Part shown: positions 5,625 through 11,517 of the stretch, piece after piece | How the letters are laid out: every line of letters starts with the position of its first letter | How positions within the stretch are numbered: the stretch's first letter is position 1 | NCBI GenBank assembly: GCA_016649925.1 | Contig: JAENWO010000044.1 | Coordinates: forward strand, 1-11,517 | Length of the DNA stretch: 11,517 nt | Reading direction: 5' to 3' | DNA from: Actinomycetales bacterium | GTDB taxonomy: Bacteria; Actinomycetota; Actinomycetes; Actinomycetales; Beutenbergiaceae | Notes under the pieces: model-generated | What the model saw: the letters and a program-made list of their open reading frames with translations, nothing else | Databases searched by the model: none | Told to the model about the DNA's origin: nothing | Program-made: the position numbers and the translations under genes

Positions 5625-8600
5625 TCAGACGTTCTCGTGCAGTCGCTGGCTGATCAGCGTGGTGATGCCGTCTCCGCGCATGGTCACGCCGTAGAGCGCG
5701 TCGGCGATCTCCATGGTGCGCTTCTGGTGGGTGACGACGATGAGCTGGGAGTCCTCCTGCAGCTCGCGGAGGATGTCCAGCAGCCGGCCCAGGTTCACGT
5801 CGTCGAGGGTCGCCTCGACCTCGTCCATCACGTAGAACGGGCTCGGGCGCGCCTTGAAGATCGCAACGAGCAGCGCGACGGCGGTCAGAGACCGCTCTCC
5901 CCCGGACAGCAGGGACAGGCGCTTGACCTTCTTGCCCGGGGGCCGCGCCTCCACCTCGATCCCGGTGGTCAGCATGTTGTCCGGGTCGGTGAGGATGAGC
6001 CTGCCCTCGCCGCCCGGGAAGAGCCGGGCGAAGACCGTCTCGAACTGGGCGGCGGTGTCGTGGTAGGCGTCGGTGAACACGCGCTCGACCCGCTCGTCGA
6101 TCTGCCTGACGATCTCCATCAGGTCGGCGCGGCTCTTCTTCAGGTCGCCCAGCTGCTCGGTGAGGAAGCGGTGCCGCTCCTCCAGCGCCGCGTGCTCCTC
6201 GAGCGCCAGCGGGTTCACCCGTCCGAGCAGGGTGAGCGCGCGCTCTGCCGCACGCAGCCGCTTCTCTTGCTCCTCGCGCACGTACGGCCGGGCCGGTGGC
6301 GGCTCGTCGTCCCCGGCGGCTCCGGGCGCCGGCACGGCGGGGACGGGCCGGTCCGGTCCATACTCGGCGACGAGCACCTCGGGATCGAGCCCGAGCTCCT
6401 CCACCGACCGCTGCTCCAGCTGCTCGATGCGCAGCTTCTGCTGGGCACGGGCGACCTCGTCGCGGTGCACCACGTCGGTGAGCTCCAAGTGTTGGGCGGA
6501 GAGCGTGTCGAGCTCGGCACGCACGGACTGGATCTCGGCGTCCCGGCGGGAGCGGGTGTCCTCGGCCTGCTCGCGCTGGCGGTGCGCGGCGGCGAGGGAG
6601 CCCTCCATCGCCTCCAGGGCGCGTTCGCCCCCCGTACGGACCGCTGCGGCGGCCCGCGACCGCTCGGCCCGCCGTCGCGCACGCTGCGCCGCGACCTCAC
6701 TGGCGTGCCGTTCCACGTTCGCTGCGCGCTCGAGGGACTCCGCCCGGCCCGAGATCGCGCGCACCCGCTCCTCGACGGTGCGCAGCACGAGCCGTGCGTC
6801 CGTCTCCCTCGACCGGGCCCTGGTGGCGACGGTCGCGCTCGCCTCACGGGTGGCGGTCGCGCCTTCGAGGTCCGTCGCGGCCTCGTCGGGCTCCCGCTGG
6901 GCGATCTGGAGCCGCTCGGCCATCTCGGCGAGCTCGTCGGCGAACTGCTGCCGGTTCGCCGCGGCCCGCTCGATGGCCGGGCGGATGCGATCCGTCTCGG
7001 CGGACGCGGCACGCATCGTGGAGCCGTACCGACCGAGCTTCTCGGCGACGGCGGCGAACTGGGCGTCGGAGTCGTGCAGGGCGACGAGCGTGGCGTCGAC
7101 CTCGCGCTGCGCCTTCTGCTCGGCCTCCCGGGCCGGTGCGAGCGCAAACCGGGTCTGCTCGGCACGGGCGACGGCGGAGGTCAGCTCGTGCTCCGCCTCC
7201 TCGCGCGCCGCGTACAGCTCGAGCACGCTCGGTCCGCCCGGGCTTCCACCACGGGCGTCCGTGCGGGTCAGCACGTCGCCCTCGATCGTGACCGCGACGA
7301 CGTCGCCCGCCTCGAGCACGGATCGGGCGGCCCGAAGGTCCTCGACCACGACCACCCGGTGCAGCAACCGCGCGAGGGTTGCTCGCATCGGCTCAGCCAC
7401 CGTGACCAGGTCGATCGCCCAGCGGCCGGCCGTCGGCTCACCGCTGGGCGCCGGCACCGCAACCGCGGCCGCAGCGGCGGAGACGACGAGCCGCGCCCGG
7501 CCGGCGTCCTGCGCCCGCACGAACCGGAGCGCGTCGACCGCCACGTCCACCGACTCCACCGCAGCCGCGTCAGCGAGCGGGCCGAGGGCCGCGGCGATGG
7601 CGTTCTCGTAGCCGGACTCGACCGTGAGGAGGTCAGCGAGGGAACCGAGCACGCCGGCGACGTCGTCACCCTCGAGGAGCGAGCCGGTGCCGTCCTTGCG
7701 GGTCAGGGAGAGATCGAGGGCGTCCCGGCGAGCCGTCCACGTGGCGCGGGCGCCCTCCGCCTCGCGCTCCGCCTCGGTGAGCTCCAGGATCTCCTCCTGG
7801 GCGAGCTCGAGCGCCTCGAGCGCGGACTCGTGCGCGGCGTCGAGCCCTTCCTCGCCCTCCTCGGCGCCGACGGCGTGCTGCTCGAGGGCGGTGAACTCCC
7901 GCCGGGCGGTCTCCGCACGCTCCACGGCGGCCTCGAGGTCCGCGCGCAGCCGCTCCAGCTCCGCCTCGGTCGCCTCGAGCCGGCTGCGCCGGGCGCCCAC
8001 CTGGCCGGTCAGCTGCGCCAGACCCTCGCGTCGGTCGGCGACACCACGGTGCACAGCAGCGAGCGCGCGCTCCGCGTCGGATGCCCGGCCCTCGGCGAAC
8101 GTGCGCTCGGTGACGGCGGCGTCGAGGTCGGCGCGGGCCCTCTCCAGCTCCACGGTCAGCTCGGCCTCGGCGGCGCGTGCGCGTCCGGCCTGTGCCTCGA
8201 GATCGTCGGGGTCACGGCGGGACTCCTCGGCCATCGGTGCGCCGAGCAGCCGGCAGCGCTCCGCCGCCAGGGTCACCGTGCCGCGCAGCCGTTCGCGCAA
8301 GCTGGAGAGCCGGTACCACATCTCGGTGGCCTCGCTCAGGTGCGGGGCCGCCACTGCGGCGGCCGCCTCGAGCTCGGACAGCCGGGTGCGGGCGACGTTC
8401 TGCGCGGCTTCCACCTCGGCGCGCTTCGCGCGGAGCGCGGTCTCGTCGGCCACCTCCTGGGCGAGGGTCGAGGTCAGCTGGACGAAGTCGTCGGCGAGGA
8501 GCCGGGCCCGGGCGTCGCGCAGGTCCACCTGCACCACATGGGCGCGGCGGGCGACGTCTGCCTGTTTCGCCAGCGGGCCGAGCTGTCGGCGGATCTCACC

Positions 8601-9185
8601 GGAGAGGTCGCTCACCCGTGCGAGGTTCGCCGCCATCGCCTCGAGCTTGCGCAGCGCCTTCTCCTTGCGTTTGCGGTGCTTGAGGACGCCGGCCGCCTCC
8701 TCGATGAAGCCGCGCCGCTCCTCCGGGGTCGCCGAGAGCACCGAGTCGAGGCGTCCCTGGCCGACGATGACATGCATCTCACGGCCGAGACCGGAGTCGG
8801 AGAGGAGGTCCTGGATGTCCAGGAGCCGGCACGAGGCGCCGTTGATCGCGTACTCCGAGCCGCCGTTGCGGAACATGGTGCGCGAGATCGTCACCTCGCT
8901 GTACTCGATCGGGAGTGCGCCGTCGGTGTTGTCGATCGTGAGCGAGACCTCGGCCCGGCCGAGCGGCGGGCGGGAGGAGGTGCCGGCGAAGATGACGTCG
9001 GCCATGTTCGCGCCGCGCAGCGATTTCGCGCCCTGCTCGCCCATCACCCAGGCGAGGGCGTCGACGACGTTGGACTTGCCCGAGCCGTTCGGTCCCACCA
9101 CGCAGGTGATGCCCGGCTCGAGGTGAAGAGTGGTCGCCGAGGCGAAGGACTTGAATCCTCGCAGCGTCAGCGTCTTCAGGTACAC
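5625..9185 (-). CDS. smc: Chromosome segregation protein SMC
   Basis: This is the SMC ATPase, which with ScpA and ScpB organises and helps segregate the chromosome. The 1186 residues match bacterial SMC length. In order: N-terminal head with MYLKTLTLRGFKSFA and Walker A GPNGSGKSN (31-39), Arg-finger region AKSLRG (53-58), Q-loop VGQGRLDSV (141-149); first coiled coil about 170-500; hinge about 505-650 with GVLGSLADLL and ENAIAAALG; second coiled coil about 660-1045; C-terminal head with signature LSGGERSLTAVALL (1093-1106), Walker B FYVMDEVEATLDD with Glu1122, and switch His1153. A Pro-rich break at 942-968 in the returning coil occurs at the same place in mycobacterial SMC. The start is a GTG with no ribosome site but with a -10-like hexamer 7 nt upstream, so the gene may be leaderless. 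scpA and scpB are not in the window. Confidence 0.97.
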   Translation of the reverse strand: MYLKTLTLRGFKSFASATTLHLEPGITCVVGPNGSGKSNVVDALAWVMGEQGAKSLRGANMADVIFAGTSSRPPLGRAEVSLTIDNTDGALPIEYSEVTISRTMFRNGGSEYAINGASCRLLDIQDLLSDSGLGREMHVIVGQGRLDSVLSATPEERRGFIEEAAGVLKHRKRKEKALRKLEAMAANLARVSDLSGEIRRQLGPLAKQADVARRAHVVQVDLRDARARLLADDFVQLTSTLAQEVADETALRAKRAEVEAAQNVARTRLSELEAAAAVAAPHLSEATEMWYRLSSLRERLRGTVTLAAERCRLLGAPMAEESRRDPDDLEAQAGRARAAEAELTVELERARADLDAAVTERTFAEGRASDAERALAAVHRGVADRREGLAQLTGQVGARRSRLEATEAELERLRADLEAAVERAETARREFTALEQHAVGAEEGEEGLDAAHESALEALELAQEEILELTEAEREAEGARATWTARRDALDLSLTRKDGTGSLLEGDDVAGVLGSLADLLTVESGYENAIAAALGPLADAAAVESVDVAVDALRFVRAQDAGRARLVVSAAAAAVAVPAPSGEPTAGRWAIDLVTVAEPMRATLARLLHRVVVVEDLRAARSVLEAGDVVAVTIEGDVLTRTDARGGSPGGPSVLELYAAREEAEHELTSAVARAEQTRFALAPAREAEQKAQREVDATLVALHDSDAQFAAVAEKLGRYGSTMRAASAETDRIRPAIERAAANRQQFADELAEMAERLQIAQREPDEAATDLEGATATREASATVATRARSRETDARLVLRTVEERVRAISGRAESLERAANVERHASEVAAQRARRRAERSRAAAAVRTGGERALEAMEGSLAAAHRQREQAEDTRSRRDAEIQSVRAELDTLSAQHLELTDVVHRDEVARAQQKLRIEQLEQRSVEELGLDPEVLVAEYGPDRPVPAVPAPGAAGDDEPPPARPYVREEQEKRLRAAERALTLLGRVNPLALEEHAALEERHRFLTEQLGDLKKSRADLMEIVRQIDERVERVFTDAYHDTAAQFETVFARLFPGGEGRLILTDPDNMLTTGIEVEARPPGKKVKRLSLLSGGERSLTAVALLVAIFKARPSPFYVMDEVEATLDDVNLGRLLDILRELQEDSQLIVVTHQKRTMEIADALYGVTMRGDGITTLISQRLHENV

Positions 9186-9192
9186 GCCCGAC

Positions 9193-9198
9193 AGCCTA
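9193..9198 (-). promoter_or_regulatory. -10-like hexamer before smc, leaderless arrangement
   Basis: On the minus strand TAGGCT matches the actinobacterial TAnnnT -10 pattern and is followed by 7 nt and then the smc GTG. That spacing puts the predicted transcription start on the start codon. No Shine-Dalgarno sequence precedes the GTG, which supports a leaderless message. No recognisable -35 is seen. Confidence 0.45.
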
Positions 9199-9260
9199 GA
9201 GGCAGTCCCGGCTCATCCCGCGGACCCGTGCGCCCGGTGCCGCGACCCTCGACGCATCGG

Positions 9261-9491
9261 CTAGGACGAACCGGCGCGGTCCTCGTCGTCGTCGGGCACC
9301 TCGAAGCCCTGGTCCGCGACGTCCGCGGGATCGGCCGCGCCGTCCAGGTCCGGCCGGGGCGCGGCGGGGCGGTAGTCCTCGCTCCCCCCGGGATCCACAT
9401 CCTGACCGACGTCCTCGGCCAGGTCGTCGAGGTCACTGGGGTGGAGCAGCCCGGCGTCACGCCAGCTCTCGCGTCCAGGGACGGTGCTCAT
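9261..9491 (-). CDS. Small highly acidic protein, unknown function
   Basis: I do not recognise this 76-residue protein. It begins MSTVPGRESWRDAGLLHPSD and continues with a low-complexity tail rich in Asp, Pro and Ala. By my count it has 17 Asp and 5 Glu against 5 Arg, with no Lys or Cys, so it is strongly acidic and probably largely disordered. The first 30 residues, including ESWRDAGLLHPSDLDDL, look the most ordered and could form a short helix. The start is well supported: GGAGG lies 6 nt before the ATG at 9489-9491. Longer in-frame starts upstream lack such a site. It is on the smc strand, 75 bp upstream of smc, and 101 bp after the GntR stop. The ribosome site makes it a likely real gene. 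A partner role with SMC would be pure conjecture. Confidence 0.7.
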   Translation of the reverse strand: MSTVPGRESWRDAGLLHPSDLDDLAEDVGQDVDPGGSEDYRPAAPRPDLDGAADPADVADQGFEVPDDDEDRAGSS

Positions 9492-9592
9492 GGGTGCCTC
9501 CGATCTCGGGCGGTCTCCCCCAATCGTGCCGCTGTCCAGCCGGCTCCGCCAGCCCTGTCGGGCCACCACGTCCACGGCTCACCCCCTCGCGG

Positions 9593-10342
9593 CTACGGGA
9601 TCGTGAGCGTGAGGTCGAAGGAGTACCGGTCCGCCCGGTACACGTGCTCCCCCAGCTCGATGGCGCGACCCCGGTCGTCGAACGCCGTCCGGCGCATCGT
9701 CAGCAGCGGCACCCCGCGGCCGATGCCCAGGGCGCGCGCGATCGGGGCCGACGCGACGCGCGCACCGATCGTCTGCGAGGCCACCTTGAACAGCACACCC
9801 GTCTCCCTCAGGAGCTGGTACAGCCCGGCGTTCTCGAGCAGCTCCTCGGTGAGCCGGACCCGGTCGGCCGGGACGTAGTTGTGCATCAGCGCGAGCGGCT
9901 CGTCACCCGTGAGCCGCAGCCGTTCGACCACCCACACCTCGGCGTCGTCCGCGAGCGCGAGGTCGGTGAGGTCGTCGTCGATCGCGCCGGCGGCGCGCAG
10001 CCCGAGCGAGAGCACCCGCGTCCGCGGGCTCTGCCCGGCCGCGGCGAGGTCGTCGAACAGGCTGGACAGCTCGACGGGGCGATGCACCTTGGCCTGCACC
10101 ACCTGGGTGCCGACGCCGCGTCGGCGCACCACCAGCCCTCGGTCCACCAGGTACTGGATCGCCTTGCGCATCGTCGGCCGGGACACTCCCAGGTCCTGTG
10201 CCAGCTGGATCTCGTTGTCCAGCCGCGCGCCGGGCGGCAGGCGGCCCGACGTGATGAGCTCCTGCAGACTCCGCGCCACCTGGAAGTACAGCGGCACCGG
10301 CGAGCTCCGGTCGACCGGCACCCCAGTCACCCCTCGCACCAT
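9593..10342 (-). CDS. GntR-family (HutC/UTRA) transcriptional regulator
   Basis: This is a DNA-binding regulator of the GntR superfamily, HutC subfamily, which usually represses catabolic genes until a small sugar-like effector binds. From the ATG at 10340-10342 it is 249 residues, typical for the family. The winged helix-turn-helix covers about 15-83 (PLYFQVARSLQELI, LDNEIQLAQDLGVSRPTMRKAI, and the wing VVRRRGVGTQV). The UTRA effector domain covers about 95-245 (VWVVERLRL, LTMRRTAF, ELGEHVYRADRYSFDL). A strong GGAGGGG lies upstream and would also serve a GTG at 10345, one codon earlier. An in-frame extension to 10597 is rejected because it crosses the intergenic region and overlaps the divergent gene. 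It is divergent from the aldolase-like gene and probably regulates that gene and itself from the shared 111-bp region. Confidence 0.92.
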   Translation of the reverse strand: MVRGVTGVPVDRSSPVPLYFQVARSLQELITSGRLPPGARLDNEIQLAQDLGVSRPTMRKAIQYLVDRGLVVRRRGVGTQVVQAKVHRPVELSSLFDDLAAAGQSPRTRVLSLGLRAAGAIDDDLTDLALADDAEVWVVERLRLTGDEPLALMHNYVPADRVRLTEELLENAGLYQLLRETGVLFKVASQTIGARVASAPIARALGIGRGVPLLTMRRTAFDDRGRAIELGEHVYRADRYSFDLTLTIP

Positions 10343-10389
10343 CACGACCGCCCCTCCAGACACCTCTCGCGCCCAGCCGGGTGGATGGG

Positions 10390-10423
10390 TTAGCATGCAT
10401 TTGTCGTGACATAGTGACATGTC
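10390..10423. promoter_or_regulatory. Divergent regulatory region with nested operator-like dyads
   Basis: This AT-richer stretch sits midway between the divergent GntR and aldolase-like genes. It contains TGTC-GT-GACA (10402-10411), GACAT-n6-ATGTC (10408-10423), the palindrome GACATGTC (10416-10423), and a direct repeat of TGACAT 8 bp apart (10407 and 10415). Just left lies the overlapping palindrome pair GCATGC/ATGCAT (10393-10400). Overlapping dyads in a divergent promoter are what a dimeric GntR-type repressor would bind. The arms are not the textbook HutC site, so the match is by layout and not by consensus. Confidence 0.5.
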
Positions 10424-10453
10424 GGACCACACCGGTCGAGGGGACGCAGGACG

Positions 10454-11353
10454 ATGGTGAGCGCCGAGTCGATCGCCGAGCTCCCCGCCGTCCGCCACCA
10501 CGACTCCCGGGCCGCACGCCGAGCGCTCGAGGCGCGCCGCCGGCCGGACGCGACGACCACGTCCGACGGCGGCCTCTTCCTGCTCGCCGCGGACCACCCC
10601 GCGCGAGCCGCCCTGCGCGCCGGGGACGATCCCGTCGCGATGGAGAACCGGTCCGAGCTGCTGCGCCGCCTCTGCCTCGCGCTGGCACAGCCGGGGGTCG
10701 ACGGCGTCCTCGGTTCCGCCGACGTCATCGAGGACCTCGCCCTCCTCGGCGTCCTCGAGGACAAGGTGGTGCTGGGCTCAATGAACCGTGGCGGCCTGCC
10801 CGGCACCGTCTTCGAGGCCGACGACAGGTTCACCGGCTACACCCCCGCCGGAATCCGTCAGGCGGGCCTCGAGGGCGGCAAGATGCTGCTGCGGATCGAC
10901 CCTGAGGACCCCGGGACCGCGCGCACCCTCGAGGCGTGCGCCCACGCCGTCGACCGCCTCGCCGAGGACGGACTGATCGCGCTGGTGGAGCCGTTCTGGT
11001 CACGACGCACCCCCGATGGTCTGGCGAACGTCCTGACCGCGGAGGCCACGGCGCGGGCCGCCGTCGTGGCGTCGGGTCTCGGCTCGACGTCCGCCCACAC
11101 CTGGCTCAAGCTGCCCGCCGTGCCCGACGTCGAGCGGGTGCTGAGCGCCACGTCGCTCCCCGCCCTCCTCCTCGGCGGGGAGGTCTCCATGGACCCGCTC
11201 CCCACCTATGCCGCGTGGCGTCGCGCCCTACGTCACCCTGCCGCCATCGGACTGGTGGCCGGACGGTCCATGCTGTACCCGACCGACGGGGACGTCGGCG
11301 CCGCGGTGCGAGCCGCGGCCGCCATCGTCCATCAGGAACCACCGACCGGGTGA
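10454..11353 (+). CDS. Cgl0159-family (beta/alpha)8 aldolase-like protein
   Basis: The 299-residue product belongs to the class I aldolase-like TIM-barrel family typified by Corynebacterium Cgl0159, a gene of the myo-inositol catabolic cluster. By context, members are thought to cleave an inositol-derived keto-deoxy sugar phosphate to dihydroxyacetone phosphate and malonic semialdehyde; I have this from family memory and cannot test it. Barrel-strand motifs visible are LFLLAADHPARAAL (41-54), VVLGSMNRGG (105-114), GGKMLLRID (141-149), LIALVEPF (174-181), TWLKLPAV (216-223, Lys219 a candidate Schiff-base lysine), and the C-terminal phosphate-site-like GLVAGRSMLYP (266-276). The ATG has AGGA 4-7 nt upstream. 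It diverges from the GntR gene and is followed by a lipoprotein gene after 51 nt, so it is probably the first gene of an inducible uptake and catabolism operon. The exact substrate is not certain. Confidence 0.8.
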   Translation: MVSAESIAELPAVRHHDSRAARRALEARRRPDATTTSDGGLFLLAADHPARAALRAGDDPVAMENRSELLRRLCLALAQPGVDGVLGSADVIEDLALLGVLEDKVVLGSMNRGGLPGTVFEADDRFTGYTPAGIRQAGLEGGKMLLRIDPEDPGTARTLEACAHAVDRLAEDGLIALVEPFWSRRTPDGLANVLTAEATARAAVVASGLGSTSAHTWLKLPAVPDVERVLSATSLPALLLGGEVSMDPLPTYAAWRRALRHPAAIGLVAGRSMLYPTDGDVGAAVRAAAAIVHQEPPTG

Positions 11354-11362
11354 ACCGGTCGG
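11342..11362 (+). other. Stem-loop spanning the aldolase-like stop codon
   Basis: CCGACCGG (11342-11349) and CCGGTCGG (11355-11362) are a perfect 8-bp inverted repeat around the loop GTGAA, which contains the TGA stop codon of the upstream gene. No T-tract follows. It may be a transcript-stabilising or attenuating hairpin between the catabolic gene and the solute-binding-protein gene, whose product is normally needed in larger amounts. Confidence 0.5.
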
Positions 11363-11404
11363 CACGCACGTATCTCCCCACTCATCCACTCGGAAGGAAG
11401 ACAC

Positions 11405-11517
11405 ATGTCAAGGAAGATCTCGGCCGTCATCGCGACGGCGGCCGTGAGCGCGATGCTGCTCGCCGCGTGCGGCAGTGGCGGCGGGTCCGAGGACCCGACC
11501 GACGGCGGGAGCGGTGA
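11405..11517 (+). CDS. Lipoprotein, probably ABC-transporter solute-binding protein (N-terminal fragment)
   Basis: The ATG at 11405 is preceded by a strong purine-rich site, GGAAGGAAG, 4 nt upstream. The 37 complete codons visible give MSRKISAVIATAAVSAM, then LLAAC with the lipobox cysteine at residue 22, then a Gly/Ser/Asp-rich linker. This is a standard Sec lipoprotein signal: n-region RK, a hydrophobic core, and an L-A-A-C cleavage site before lipidated Cys22. The gene runs off the window, so the mature domain is unseen. The linker style and the position after a sugar-catabolism gene suggest a sugar-type ABC solute-binding protein anchored to the outer face of the membrane. The lipoprotein call is firm; the transporter role is inferred. 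Confidence 0.75.
   Translation, partial: MSRKISAVIATAAVSAMLLAACGSGGGSEDPTDGGSG

Noticed and set aside
5244..9878. A 4.6-kb open frame on the plus strand, opposite smc
   Set aside because: It lies antisense to an unmistakable SMC gene. Its product is Arg/Gly/Ala/Leu-rich with no domain pattern, as expected when the third codon positions of a very GC-rich gene are read backwards.
10343..10597. N-terminal extension of the GntR regulator by 85 residues
   Set aside because: It would cross the divergent promoter and overlap the aldolase-like gene, and the extra residues are not part of the family. Starts at 10342/10345 have a strong ribosome site.

Overview
The window is very GC-rich and reads as an actinobacterial chromosome, most likely a Micrococcales-type organism (inferred from the gene set and codon use; no rRNA or other taxonomic marker is present). 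Its core is the actinobacterial block smc - small membrane protein - ftsY - amtB - glnK - glnD, all on the minus strand. The same order occurs in Streptomyces and Mycobacterium, where ffh follows glnD.

Layout from high to low coordinates on the minus strand: a GntR/UTRA regulator (9593-10342), a 76-residue very acidic protein (9261-9491), smc (5625-9185), a repeat-bearing 205-bp gap, a small single-pass membrane protein (5159 to about 5443), ftsY (3897-5099), a regulatory gap of about 190 bp with a GlnR-box-like array, the tightly coupled amtB-glnK-glnD operon (361-3705), and at the left edge a fragment of a DUF6788-like small Cys-motif protein (1-284) that runs out of the window.

On the plus strand, diverging from the GntR gene across a 111-bp shared regulatory region, are a Cgl0159-family aldolase-like gene (10454-11353) and the first 37 codons of a lipoprotein, probably an ABC-transporter solute-binding protein (11405 to the edge). 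This looks like the start of a sugar or inositol uptake and catabolism operon with its own repressor.

Three processes are represented: chromosome organisation (SMC), co-translational membrane targeting (FtsY), and ammonium uptake with PII signalling (AmtB, GlnK, GlnD). The most notable departures from the expected pattern are: a GlnD that stops after its HD domain, with both glutamine-sensing ACT domains missing, exactly where the conserved order toward ffh is broken by a DUF6788-type fragment; an smc gene with a -10-like hexamer placed for leaderless translation; and short tandem repeats between smc and the small membrane gene. I see no defence system, CRISPR array, RNA gene or complete mobile element, and nothing that amounts to a clearly new multi-gene system.
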